From NCBI RefSeq assembly GCF_019923725.1, contig NZ_JAHXRI010000025.1, forward strand, positions 1-64,000: a stretch of 64,000 nucleotides of DNA, read 5' to 3'. Shown piece by piece: positions 49,937-58,759 of the stretch. The position numbers and the translations under genes are program-made. Numbering within the stretch: position 1 is the stretch's first letter; each line of letters starts with the position of its first letter. The notes under the pieces were generated by a model. It was not told where the DNA came from and ran no database searches. It saw only the letters and a list, made by a program, of their open reading frames with translations. Source of the stretch: Zwartia hollandica (GTDB lineage: Bacteria; Pseudomonadota; Gammaproteobacteria; Burkholderiales; Burkholderiaceae_B).

Positions 49937-50920
49937 ATGTTAAAAATTCTACGTGTTATTACATCGCTTGCAACAGTATTCTGTGCCGCGTCAGCATTTG
50001 CGCAAACGAGCGATTGGCCCGCTGCGGGCAAGCCCATTCAGTTGACTGTTCCTTCCCCTGGGGGCGGTGGAACGGGTGACACGATTGCTCGTATGTTGGC
50101 CGAGCAGCTGGCGATTAATCTAAAAACCAATATCGTGATTGATAACCGTCCGGGTGCAAACGGTAATATTGGTGCGGCAGCCGCAGCTAAATTCGCTCCA
50201 GACGGCTATCGATTTTTGTTTTCTTGGGCAGGTACCTTGGCCGTCAATGCCAACTTATATGCAAAGATTGCGTACGATCCACAGAATGATTTTGATCCGA
50301 TTGCGTTGATCTGTGATGTGCCAAACATTCTTGTGCTGAATACGACATTGCCTCCCAAAGGGGTCAAAGAGTTTATCGCTTATGCGGAAGCGAATCCGGG
50401 AAAACTGAACTTTGGTTCGACTGGAATCGGTAGTTCCATGCACTTGGCGGGTGAACTGTTTATGCGTGAGACAGGGACAAAGATGGTGCATGTTCCTTAC
50501 AATGCGCCGGGAACAGCCACCACCAACCTCATTGCCAATGAGATTCAACTTATGTTCCAGCTGATTCCCGGTATTGCGGGCCAGGTTAAAGCGGGTAAGG
50601 TTAGTGCGCTTGCGGTGATGTCTCCAACGCGTTCGCCTGCTTTGCCTGATGTGCCGACGACAGCAGAGCTAGGCTACCCCAAGCTGATGTCGTCGACTTG
50701 GTTTGCTCTGTTAGCGCCACGTGGCACATCGCCAGAGATCATTGCGCGGATGAACACCGAAGTTAATAAAATCTTGAAAGACCCCGCATTCCAGAAAAAG
50801 CTAGCTGATATTGGTGCGACGCCACTTGGTGGGACGCCGAAGGACTTGTCATCCCATCTCGCCTCAGAGCTTGATAAGTGGGCGATAGTGATTAAAGCGG
50901 CCGGAATTAAGCCACAATAA
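49937..50920 (+). CDS. Tripartite tricarboxylate transporter substrate-binding protein (Bug family) 5
   Basis: This 327-residue periplasmic protein has a signal peptide ending CAASAFAQ. It continues with IQLTVPSPGGGGTGDTIARM, where the usual P-F/A-x-x-G-G loop is replaced by PSPGGGGTGD, a small variation in the ligand loop. VIDNRPGANGNIGAAAAAKF and VPYNAPGTATTNL follow (Asn in place of the usual Lys-Gly). I chose ATG 49937, two codons after a possible TTG. It lies inside the flavin monooxygenase operon, 14 bases after the AhpD-like gene and 40 before the Baeyer-Villiger gene, and so probably imports their substrate. Confidence 0.86.
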   Translation: MLKILRVITSLATVFCAASAFAQTSDWPAAGKPIQLTVPSPGGGGTGDTIARMLAEQLAINLKTNIVIDNRPGANGNIGAAAAAKFAPDGYRFLFSWAGTLAVNANLYAKIAYDPQNDFDPIALICDVPNILVLNTTLPPKGVKEFIAYAEANPGKLNFGSTGIGSSMHLAGELFMRETGTKMVHVPYNAPGTATTNLIANEIQLMFQLIPGIAGQVKAGKVSALAVMSPTRSPALPDVPTTAELGYPKLMSSTWFALLAPRGTSPEIIARMNTEVNKILKDPAFQKKLADIGATPLGGTPKDLSSHLASELDKWAIVIKAAGIKPQ

Positions 50921-50960
50921 AGATCCACTTTAATAAAAATATAAAAGGAGACAACGCATC

Positions 50961-52580
50961 ATGACGGACGCAGCCGCAAGTGCATCACGCTACGACGTAA
51001 TCGTAATTGGCGCTGGCTTTGCTGGAATGTATGCCTTGCACCGCTTACGCCAATTGGGTTTGCGTGTTCGCGTGCTTGAGGCTGGCGACGGTGTTGGGGG
51101 GACTTGGTATTGGAATCGATATCCGGGCGCCCGCTGCGATGTCGAAAGTCTTGAGTATTCCTACTCTTTTTCTGAAGATCTTCAGCAACAGTGGGAGTGG
51201 CCAGAGCGCTACGCAACCCAACCTGAAATTCTAAAGTACGCCAATCATGTTGCAGATCGTTTTGATTTGCGGCGTGATATTCAATTCAATACGCGAGTTA
51301 TATCTGCAGTATTTTTTCGCGCCTCAAATACCTGGAAAGTAACAACGAATAAGAATGAGGTGCTTGAGGCTCAGTTTTGTATTATGGCTTCTGGAAATCT
51401 CTCGCTACCTAGAGTGCCTGATTTCAAAGGCTTGGATTCCTTCAAAGGCAAGTGGTATCACACCGGTCAATGGCCGCACGAAAAAGTTAACTTCACTGGT
51501 AAGCGCGTGGGGATTATTGGCACGGGTGCCTCTGGCATTCAGTCGATACCGATCATTGCCAAAGAAGCGAAACATCTTCACGTATTTCAGCGCTCTGCAA
51601 ACTATTCCGTTCCAGCAATCAATCGTGTGTTGACTCCTGCGGAAGTAAAAGCACATAAAGAAAAGTACTCCGCATGGCGTAAAGAAGCCTTGAAGACTCC
51701 GTTCGGTATTGCCGGATTTCCTCCGCCCACGAAGCTGGCGCTTGAGGATACGCCTGAGGCGCGACTCGCGAGCTTTGAAAAGAAGTGGGGTACAGGTGGA
51801 AACATCAGCTTCTTGTATGCCTATAAGGATTTGCTGACGAGCAAAGAAGCTAACGAAACAGTCTGCGAGTTTGTGCGCGACAAGATCCGTACGATTGTGA
51901 AGGATCCTGCGGTGGCTGCTGATTTGATCCCGAATGACCACTATATCGGCACGAAGCGCCTGCCGCTTGATACCGATTATTACGAGACTTTCAACCGCGA
52001 GAACGTGACGCTGGTCAATATAAAAAAGAATCCAATTGTTCAGATTACTCCCAACGGCATACAGACAGCCGAGCAAGAGTATGCGTTCCATGCGATTGTC
52101 TTTGCGACCGGCTTCGACGCCATGACGGGCGCACTGCTAGACATCGACATTCGGGTGGATGGCGAAGCGGATTTGCGCAGCAAGTGGGTAGATGGGCCTA
52201 AAACATATCTAGGCATCATGACCGCCGGCTTCCCAAATATGATGATCATTACGGGGCCGGGCAGTCCATCGGTCAAGACCAACATGATTGCGGCGATTGA
52301 GCAGCACGTCGACTGGATTACTGATCTACTGAAACATGTGAAGAGCCAAGGCTTGAGTCGTATTGAGGCAGATCGCGACGCCGAGGAGAAATGGGTGCAA
52401 CATGTCAACGAGGTCGGTGATTCCACCCTGTATCCATTAGCAAACTCTTGGTACGTGGGGGCAAACATCCCTGGCAAGCCCCGTGTGTTTATGCCCTACG
52501 TAGCTGGGCTCGATAAGTATCGCGTCATCTGCGATCAGATCGCGGCAGAAGGTTATCGCGGACTTCAGTTCGAGCGTTAG
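50961..52580 (+). CDS. Baeyer-Villiger monooxygenase (cyclohexanone monooxygenase type)
   Basis: This 539-residue FAD/NADPH enzyme has the first Rossmann motif VIVIGAGFAGMYALHRLRQL and the GTWYWNRYPGARCDVES block of type I enzymes. The fingerprint FKGKWYHTGQWP (FxGxxxHxxxWP) is near residue 160, and the second Rossmann motif is VGIIGTGASGIQSIPIIAKE. It inserts oxygen next to a ketone to give an ester or lactone. AAAGGAGAC precedes the ATG. It is the last gene of the operon. No esterase is adjacent; the ketone is not known. Confidence 0.92.
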   Translation: MTDAAASASRYDVIVIGAGFAGMYALHRLRQLGLRVRVLEAGDGVGGTWYWNRYPGARCDVESLEYSYSFSEDLQQQWEWPERYATQPEILKYANHVADRFDLRRDIQFNTRVISAVFFRASNTWKVTTNKNEVLEAQFCIMASGNLSLPRVPDFKGLDSFKGKWYHTGQWPHEKVNFTGKRVGIIGTGASGIQSIPIIAKEAKHLHVFQRSANYSVPAINRVLTPAEVKAHKEKYSAWRKEALKTPFGIAGFPPPTKLALEDTPEARLASFEKKWGTGGNISFLYAYKDLLTSKEANETVCEFVRDKIRTIVKDPAVAADLIPNDHYIGTKRLPLDTDYYETFNRENVTLVNIKKNPIVQITPNGIQTAEQEYAFHAIVFATGFDAMTGALLDIDIRVDGEADLRSKWVDGPKTYLGIMTAGFPNMMIITGPGSPSVKTNMIAAIEQHVDWITDLLKHVKSQGLSRIEADRDAEEKWVQHVNEVGDSTLYPLANSWYVGANIPGKPRVFMPYVAGLDKYRVICDQIAAEGYRGLQFER

Positions 52581-52612
52581 CCCTCAGTGCTTCAGTCTGC
52601 AGACGGCGCCGA

Positions 52613-53464
52613 TTAAGTTCGGCCCGTTCGTAACACTAGAAGAACGCCACTGGCAATAATCACAGACATCCCTAAGAATGTGAGGGAGTCTGGTGAGTGA
52701 CCAAAAAATATGATGCCCATTACGCTTGCGAACAGGATCTGGACATAAGAAAAGGGTGCCAAGGTCGCTGCCGTTGCGCGCTGAAAGGCGTTGGTTAAAA
52801 ACAGGTGCCCGATAATCACTAGTATCGCTTGAACAACTAAAAGAATCGCGGTGCTCCAGTTTATGGGCTCCCAGAAAACGGGCAGCCAAAGTCCCAGCGC
52901 TAGCGAGGCAATCGTACAAGTCAAAAAGTTGCTCGCGACCGACGAGTCTGTGGCCACGACCTTTCGCGTGAGCATTTGATACACAGAAACAAAAAATGCA
53001 CTAGCAAGTGCCAAGAGAATGGCGGGCGTAAATATTGCGCTTGTGGGACGCGCAACGAGCGCGACGCCAATCAGGCCAAGTACAACAGATAACCACTGCC
53101 ATCTGTTTGTCTTTTCTTTCAAGAAGTAGTGAGAAAGAACCACAACCATGATCGGTGAGAGGAACAGCACGGCTGTGGCCTCGCCAATCGGAACATACTT
53201 TAACGAACTCAAAAACAGAATGGTTGAAATCAGGGCGCTTAAACCTCTGAGGAGTTGCAACTTGGGCTGTTTTGTTTGGATAAGTTTTCTGCCGTATCTA
53301 GGACCATACGCCACAACAAAAATAACACTCTGAAGCGCGTAGCGACTCCATACAATTAGCAAAGCAGAATGAAACGTTGTGAGATATTTGCCAATCCCGT
53401 CTTGTAAGGAGAAGAGGAATACCGCTGCGACTGTTAGAAGAATTGCTTGGCGTGTAGTGTGCAT
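52613..53464 (-). CDS. EamA/DMT-family transporter
   Basis: This protein of about 283 residues has ten hydrophobic segments in two EamA repeats. Marks are FLFSLQDGIGKYL, FLSSLKYVPIGEATAVLFLS, WLSVVLGLIGVALVARP and APFSYVQILFASVMGIIFFG. Such proteins export metabolites. I chose the ATG at 53464, which overlaps the CoA-transferase stop (ATGA); the frame upstream lies inside that gene. It is convergent with the Baeyer-Villiger gene. Confidence 0.88.
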   Translation of the reverse strand: MHTTRQAILLTVAAVFLFSLQDGIGKYLTTFHSALLIVWSRYALQSVIFVVAYGPRYGRKLIQTKQPKLQLLRGLSALISTILFLSSLKYVPIGEATAVLFLSPIMVVVLSHYFLKEKTNRWQWLSVVLGLIGVALVARPTSAIFTPAILLALASAFFVSVYQMLTRKVVATDSSVASNFLTCTIASLALGLWLPVFWEPINWSTAILLVVQAILVIIGHLFLTNAFQRATAATLAPFSYVQILFASVMGIIFFGHSPDSLTFLGMSVIIASGVLLVLRTGRT

Positions 53465-54861
53465 CAATCTTGCCACGCTGCACGATGCCGTCCTAGAGCG
53501 CCTGACCCAGGTGACCAAGCCATTTCAACGCCAGTCACCGTGACTGGCCATTTCAGTCGTTTGGCGGAACCCCATTGCGTGATCTCAAGCGTATCTGACC
53601 AATCTGCAGGCTCTATAGGGTTGAGGACAGGTCGTTCGATCAGTTTGGCGTCAAGCGTTTGCATCAGCAAAGCACCTGTGCGCGCGAGTGAGCCCTTCAC
53701 GATGCTTCCCTTGCCGGTTTCGACGCGGATTGTTAGCGCGCGCAGGATGGCGGTCGCGAGCAAATAGCCTGTTCCATGGTCGAGTGCTTGCACCGGCAAC
53801 GGGAATGGCCTGTCTGAGCCTGATAGGCGTTGCCCCGCCTCGGCGATACCCATGCTCATTTGCACAAGGCTGTCGAACCCTCTACGGTGCTTCCAAGGAC
53901 CAGTAAAGCCATAGGCGTCGAGGGAAACATCAATCAAGCCAGGCCGGATGTTCTGTCGTTGCTCAGCGTCGACGCCGAGCGCACTGAGGGCATCGCTGCG
54001 GTACCCGTGCACAAAGACATCAGCTTCGCTTAATAGTGTCTTCCAGTGCTCAAGATCTTTCGCTTCTCGCAAATCCAGGCGGGTGCAGCGTTTACCAAGA
54101 CTCATCTCTGGTTCGCCAGAAGGTTCATCCCACCAGGGAGGGTCGATGCGCAAGACAGTAGCGCCGAGTCCGGCCAAGAGGCGGGTTGCGGCTGGGCCTG
54201 CCAATACACGCGTCATATCCAGCACTTTTATACCTGTCAGGGGTCGCGCACTCGAGGGCGCCCAAGGCGAGGGAGCCGCTGTCGATCCGGAGCGCCAGTG
54301 CAAAAGGGGTTCGGCCAACACCGCGCGCCCTTGTGGGTGGTGTTGCCAGTCTTGCCAGGAGCGCATTTCTGCTGCGCATGCACCGTTGGCGACCATCGTA
54401 GTCTCAAGCTCGGTTGAATTCCAACTGGAAACTGCCGCAGCAACAGCCTTGGGGTCTTGTGGAGTGCCAAGGACCCGCAGCGCTGCATCGCGATGGTGTG
54501 GTGCGTTCGTATGCAAACGGATCCATCCATCCCGGGTGCGGTAGTCAGCAGGGCCCAAGGCTGGCTCGGGTGGAATTTTCCAACCCAGCGGGGATATTGT
54601 CTTATTGAACCAAAGTGACGCAAGTCGACGATCAATAGCCACATCCAGGCTTTGTGTGAGCTCTGCAAGTGCCAAGCCAGTCGCCCCCATTGAGGCTGCT
54701 GCAAGTTCCGTCACGGCGAAGTAGGAGGGCAGACTCCCGTGTCCTGCAAAAGAAAGTCGGTCTGTCGCGGAGGCATTGCCATGCACCGATCCCCAGATTT
54801 CCTTAAGTAAATTCACTGCGGTATTGGTCGGGGCGGAGGGGGCAACCATAGTTGTGGACAT
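53464..54861 (-). CDS. CaiB/BaiF family III CoA-transferase with permuted domain order
   Basis: This 465-residue protein has the usual CaiB N-terminal motif LTGIKVLDMTRVLAGPAATR at about residue 208, instead of near residue 5. It is followed by LGATVLRIDPPWW and the catalytic Asp block RRGFDSLVQMSMGIAE. The segment before it (ADYRTRDGWIRLHTNAPHHR and EMRSWQDWQHHPQGRAVL) resembles the part that normally comes after the catalytic domain. The order is therefore circularly permuted, or a partial domain is fused in front. It should move CoA between carboxylic acids. ATG 54861 was chosen over a TTG four codons upstream. It is divergent from the TPP enzyme gene and co-transcribed with the EamA exporter. 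Confidence 0.83.
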   Translation of the reverse strand: MSTTMVAPSAPTNTAVNLLKEIWGSVHGNASATDRLSFAGHGSLPSYFAVTELAAASMGATGLALAELTQSLDVAIDRRLASLWFNKTISPLGWKIPPEPALGPADYRTRDGWIRLHTNAPHHRDAALRVLGTPQDPKAVAAAVSSWNSTELETTMVANGACAAEMRSWQDWQHHPQGRAVLAEPLLHWRSGSTAAPSPWAPSSARPLTGIKVLDMTRVLAGPAATRLLAGLGATVLRIDPPWWDEPSGEPEMSLGKRCTRLDLREAKDLEHWKTLLSEADVFVHGYRSDALSALGVDAEQRQNIRPGLIDVSLDAYGFTGPWKHRRGFDSLVQMSMGIAEAGQRLSGSDRPFPLPVQALDHGTGYLLATAILRALTIRVETGKGSIVKGSLARTGALLMQTLDAKLIERPVLNPIEPADWSDTLEITQWGSAKRLKWPVTVTGVEMAWSPGSGALGRHRAAWQD

Positions 54862-54972
54862 TGCGCGGGGCAAATATTAAAAAAGTGTCGTATAAAGAAA
54901 AGAATGTACGCCAATACTGGCCCATATCAAAATAAAAATAACATTAACCGAGACAACGTAGCGAGCTTCTGT

Positions 54973-56715
54973 ATGGCCAATTCATCGAACGCAGCACCAA
55001 CTCCCCTGACCGTGACCGGATTAAAAACGCCTAACACAGTTGCGCATGCGGTGATCCGCGCGCTCAAGCGTCACGGCGTCACCTGTACGTTTGGTCAGAG
55101 TTTGCCAACAATGATTCAGTTGTCAGCAGAGCATGGTGGCATCAAGCAGATTGCGTACCGCACAGAAAATGCGGGTGGCTATATGGCCGATGCCTACGCC
55201 AGAGTGTCTGGCAAGCCCGGTGTCGTGACTGCACAGAACGGCCCCGCGGCAGCCTTGTTGGTGGCGCCGCTGGGTGAAGCCCTGAAGGCATCGATACCTG
55301 TGATTGCTCTCGTGCAGGACGTGAGCCGTCTACATCACGACAAAAACGCTTTTCAGGATCTTGATCATATCGGCATGTTTAGTCCGGTCGCCAAGTGGGT
55401 GCGGCGTGTCGGCGATGCAAGTCGTGTAGATGATTATGTTGATCAGGCTTTCGCGATGGCCTGTTCGGGGCGACCTGGACCTGTTGTCTTGTTATTGCCC
55501 TCTGATTTGCTCTTGGAGCCCGCCGTGGAGACAGGGCGCCGCGCCAGTCTTGGACATTTTCCGCTAGATCCTGTTGTAGCCTCTCCGGAGTCGGTGCTGC
55601 GTGCTGCAGACTTGTTATCCAAGGCCAAACGTCCGCTTGTGATTGCGGGGGGAGGCGTGCACTTATCTCATGCTCATCTGGCACTCACTCGGTTAATGGA
55701 CGAAGCGCATTTGCCAGTGGCAACGACGGTGATGGGCAAGGGTGGTGTCGATGAGCAGCATCCGTTAGCGGTTGGGGTCGTGGGCTATTTCATGGGTCCA
55801 AATGGCGCCACACGCTATCAGCGTGATTTGGTTGCTCAAGCTGATGTCGTTCTGCTTGTCGGCAATCGTACCAATCAAAACGGCACGGACTCCTGGCAGC
55901 TCTATCCTAAAGATGCGACCTTCATCCATTTGGATATTGATGGAACAGAGGTGGGTCGAAACTATGAGGCGCTGCGACTGGTGGGGGATGCGCGCTTGAC
56001 GCTTAACGCCTTGGCGGATGCGTTAGTGCAGTGCGATCTTAAGCCACGTGCAGCCGCGCGCGCTGCGGTCGTGGGCAGTATTGCGAAAGCCAAAGAAAAC
56101 TACCTAAAAGAGTCCGAGCCAGTGCGGGTGTCTGCGCAGTCGCCTATTCGACCTGAGCGTGTGATGCATGAATTGCAGAAGCGTTTAACCGCGCAGTCGA
56201 TCGTAGTCGCGGATGCTAGTTATTCCTCGATCTGGATCGCGAATTGTTTGACCTCGTTGGCAAGCGGCATGCGCTTCATTACGCCTCGTGGGCTAGCTGG
56301 TCTTGGCTGGGGCTTTCCGATGGCGTTGGGCGCCAAAGTTGCCCGACCTGACTCCGAGGTGTTTTGTTTGGTTGGAGACGGTGGTTTTGGCCATGTCTGG
56401 TCTGAGTTAGAGACGGCCCGCAGAATGGGTATCAAGGTAACTCTCCTGTTGCTGAACAACGGTATTCTGGGTTATCAAAAGCACGCTGAAAATGTAAAGT
56501 TCGGTGAACACACCTCAGCCGTAGATTTTTATCCGGTTGATCATGCTGCGATTGCGCGAAGCTGTGGTTGTCTGGGCGTGCGGGTAAGTGATCCCGCGCA
56601 GCTCGCGCAGGCACTTGAGGATGCCACCAAGAGTGAACTCACGACGCTCATCGAGATCATGACGGATGAAAATGCATTCCCTCCGATTACGTTTTACACG
56701 GCCAACGTCAAATGA
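54973..56715 (+). CDS. Thiamine-diphosphate-dependent enzyme (acetolactate synthase-like)
   Basis: This protein of about 580 residues has the TPP-activating Glu in AYRTENAGGYMADAYARVSG and a central FAD/DHS-like domain (LVIAGGGVHLSHAHLALTRL). The C-terminal TPP motif is CLVGDGGFGHVWSELETARR...LLLNN. It is similar to acetolactate synthase, glyoxylate carboligase and oxalyl-CoA decarboxylase-type proteins; the substrate cannot be assigned. An in-frame ATG at 54904 would add 23 residues with no family similarity, so I prefer 54973, although the ribosome binding site is not strong for either. It overlaps the SDR gene by 4 bases. Confidence 0.85.
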   Translation: MANSSNAAPTPLTVTGLKTPNTVAHAVIRALKRHGVTCTFGQSLPTMIQLSAEHGGIKQIAYRTENAGGYMADAYARVSGKPGVVTAQNGPAAALLVAPLGEALKASIPVIALVQDVSRLHHDKNAFQDLDHIGMFSPVAKWVRRVGDASRVDDYVDQAFAMACSGRPGPVVLLLPSDLLLEPAVETGRRASLGHFPLDPVVASPESVLRAADLLSKAKRPLVIAGGGVHLSHAHLALTRLMDEAHLPVATTVMGKGGVDEQHPLAVGVVGYFMGPNGATRYQRDLVAQADVVLLVGNRTNQNGTDSWQLYPKDATFIHLDIDGTEVGRNYEALRLVGDARLTLNALADALVQCDLKPRAAARAAVVGSIAKAKENYLKESEPVRVSAQSPIRPERVMHELQKRLTAQSIVVADASYSSIWIANCLTSLASGMRFITPRGLAGLGWGFPMALGAKVARPDSEVFCLVGDGGFGHVWSELETARRMGIKVTLLLLNNGILGYQKHAENVKFGEHTSAVDFYPVDHAAIARSCGCLGVRVSDPAQLAQALEDATKSELTTLIEIMTDENAFPPITFYTANVK

Positions 56716-57458
56716 CACAGCGAATAGCGTTAGTAACGGGTGCGGCAAAGGGGATTGGCTTGGCAACAAGTCAAAAGTTGATTGCAGCAGGATGTAAGGT
56801 CGTGATGGTGGATCGTCTGCCGCTTGATCTAGGCAAACTCGGGATTTCTTCAGCGAACGCCTTAGCGTTTTCGGGTGATGTCAGTGACACTGCGTTTTTG
56901 TCGCGACTGAAAGAGCAGATTGAGGCGCGCTTGGGCACGGTATCGATCTTGGTCAATAACGCAGGTATCTCACCCAAGCGGTCTGATGGTCGATCGAGCG
57001 GTATTCTCGAAGTGACGCTCGACGAGTGGTCAAAAGTGCTGTTGATCAATCTCACAACGGTGATGCAACTTTCTCAGCTTTTTTTACCTGGGATGCAAGC
57101 ACAAAAGTTTGGTCGTATTGTTAGCCTGTCTTCACTTGCCGGACGGTCAAAGTCTATCGTTGCCGGGCCCAGCTATATGGCTTCCAAGGCCGGCGTGCTG
57201 GGTTTGATGCGTGCTATTGCCTCGGAAATGGGTCCTCATGGCATCACCGCAAATTGTGTAGCGCCTGGACGTATCTTGACGGATATGGCTATGCAGGCGG
57301 GCGAAGAAGTTAATCGACGCTATGCCGAGCAGATCCCCGTCAGACGCCTAGGCACTGCAGAGGAAGTCGCTGACGCCATCACATTTTTATGTGCGGAATC
57401 CAGTGGATTCATTAATGGCGCGACGATTGATATCAATGGCGGTTTCTTTATGTCCTAG
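56712..57458 (+). CDS. Short-chain dehydrogenase/reductase
   Basis: This 248-residue SDR has the cofactor motif ALVTGAAKGIGLATSQ and NNAGIS. The catalytic Ser is in IVSLSSLAGRSKSIVAGPSY and the Tyr/Lys in SYMASKAGVLGLMRA. FabG-like C-terminus FLCAESSGFINGATIDINGG. Asp near the end of the second strand (VMVDRLP) favours NAD. It probably reduces or oxidises the product of the TPP enzyme with which it overlaps. Confidence 0.9.
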   Translation: MTQRIALVTGAAKGIGLATSQKLIAAGCKVVMVDRLPLDLGKLGISSANALAFSGDVSDTAFLSRLKEQIEARLGTVSILVNNAGISPKRSDGRSSGILEVTLDEWSKVLLINLTTVMQLSQLFLPGMQAQKFGRIVSLSSLAGRSKSIVAGPSYMASKAGVLGLMRAIASEMGPHGITANCVAPGRILTDMAMQAGEEVNRRYAEQIPVRRLGTAEEVADAITFLCAESSGFINGATIDINGGFFMS

Positions 57459-57531
57459 CGTGAGCGATTTTTGTAGTGTGTAAGGTTTAAATTTTTTATC
57501 CTAATAAAACTAAAGATAGTGAGGAGACTTG

Positions 57532-58503
57532 ATGAAAAATAACTTAATAAAATCTGTTCGCATCGCCGCAACTGCGGTCATGTTTTTAGGTCTGAGCTGG
57601 AATAGCCAGGCACAGACCTTCCCTGATCGTGAAGTGTCGTTGATCGTGAACTATGGAGCGGGCGGCACGACGGATGTTGCCTCACGCGCACTCGCTCAGG
57701 GTATGGAAAAGAGCCTTGGTAAACCGATCATCGTTCAAAACAGGCCTGGCGCACTGGGCACGCTGACGCCGGCTTACATTGCTCGGCAAAAGCCAGATGG
57801 TTATCAGATTGGTGTGGTGACATATTCGACAGTCGCGATCATGCCGCACCTGATGGACTTAACTTACACCATCAAGGATTTTGAGTTCGTGGCCGGCTTT
57901 GGACGCTTTCGTTACGGTGTAGCCGTTAATGCAGATTCTCCTTACAAGACCTTGGCGGATCTGGTGAAGGCGGCACAGTCAGGGCAAGGTCTGTTTTTTG
58001 GGACGACCTCTGCACCGAATAACTTGGCAATCTTTGAGTTGTCTCGCTTAACGGGGGCCAAGTTCGAACATATTTCCTATAAGTCTGGTGCTGAGGCTGT
58101 TACTGCGGTCTTAAGTGGTCAGGTTCAGGTGATCGTTCAAAACCCCCCCGACATCTTGCCTCATATCAAGGCAGGTAAATTGCGTATGTTGGCCTCAGCG
58201 AGTCCAATGCGTTGGGTTGAGCAGCCTGACGTGAAAACGATGAAAGAGCAGGGCTACGACGTGGAAATTGACTCTTGGCTGGGATTGGCGGTCCCGAAGG
58301 GGACTCCGGCCGCAATTGTCAACACGCTAGAGAAAGCTGCGTTGACCGCGATGGCTGATCCTGCGCTGGCAGCGCGTTTAGCGAATATGGGGGTCGATCC
58401 GGCATCCCTATCCGCAAAACAGTATCTGGATATCTTGGAAAAGGGTTATATCGAGATGGGTCGCGCAATCAAAGCGGCCAAAATCCCACGCATCACCGGT
58501 TGA
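57532..58503 (+). CDS. Tripartite tricarboxylate transporter substrate-binding protein (Bug family) 6
   Basis: This 323-residue periplasmic protein has a signal peptide ending WNSQAQ. It continues with REVSLIVNYGAGGTTDVASR (NYGAGG in place of the common PFxPGG loop) and PIIVQNRPGALGTLTPAYIA. GAGGAGACTTG precedes ATG 57532. It probably serves the TPP/SDR operon 70 bases upstream. The divergent ligand loops suggest a ligand different from the other Bug proteins here. The tRNA-Arg promoter may overlap its end. Confidence 0.85.
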   Translation: MKNNLIKSVRIAATAVMFLGLSWNSQAQTFPDREVSLIVNYGAGGTTDVASRALAQGMEKSLGKPIIVQNRPGALGTLTPAYIARQKPDGYQIGVVTYSTVAIMPHLMDLTYTIKDFEFVAGFGRFRYGVAVNADSPYKTLADLVKAAQSGQGLFFGTTSAPNNLAIFELSRLTGAKFEHISYKSGAEAVTAVLSGQVQVIVQNPPDILPHIKAGKLRMLASASPMRWVEQPDVKTMKEQGYDVEIDSWLGLAVPKGTPAAIVNTLEKAALTAMADPALAARLANMGVDPASLSAKQYLDILEKGYIEMGRAIKAAKIPRITG

Positions 58504-58538
58504 CGCCTGTAAAAACTGATATACTGTCGCACTTTGCT

Positions 58539-58615
58539 GCGCCCGTAGCTCAGTTGGATAGAGTACTTGGCTACGAACCAAGGGGTCGTGGGTTCGAATC
58601 CTGCCGGGCGCGCCA
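58539..58615 (+). tRNA. tRNA-Arg (anticodon ACG)
   Basis: A 77-base cloverleaf has acceptor stem GCGCCCG/CGGGCGC, D-arm AGCTCAGTTGGATAGAGT, anticodon stem-loop CTTGGCTACGAACCAAG with ACG, T-arm GTGGGTTCGAATCCTGC, discriminator G and encoded CCA. ACG is read as ICG and decodes CGU/CGC/CGA. A TTGACG box at 58500-58505 with TACTGT 16 bases on could be its promoter. No integrase or duplicated 3' end is seen beside it. Confidence 0.95.
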
Positions 58616-58622
58616 TATAAAT

Positions 58623-58662
58623 CAAGGGCTTACAGAGCGATCTGTAAGCCCTTGTCCTTTTT
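58623..58662 (+). terminator. Strong rho-independent terminator after tRNA-Arg
   Basis: A perfect 14-bp stem, CAAGGGCTTACAGA (58623-58636)/TCTGTAAGCCCTTG (58641-58654), has the GCGA tetraloop and is followed by TCCTTTTT. Confidence 0.9.
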
Positions 58663-58759
58663 AGCTGGATGTTGTTTAAATCATCAGATTTGTAATGGTG
58701 TTGTAAGATAGGCTTGCGTGCTATGTTGGATTTAGTCAATTTTTAGGGATTGCGATCGT

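Noticed and set aside
51405-52091. Long antisense open frame (228 codons) inside the Baeyer-Villiger gene
   Set aside because: It is opposite a strongly supported flavoenzyme gene, has no recognisable motif and no ribosome binding site; it arises from codon bias.
53948-54544. Open frame of 198 codons on the plus strand inside the CoA-transferase gene
   Set aside because: The composition is Arg/Ser/Pro-rich as in shadow frames, and it matches no protein family. The opposite strand carries clear CaiB motifs.
58539-58662. tRNA-associated integration site
   Set aside because: No integrase and no repeated tRNA 3' end were seen near the tRNA; the downstream inverted repeat is a terminator.
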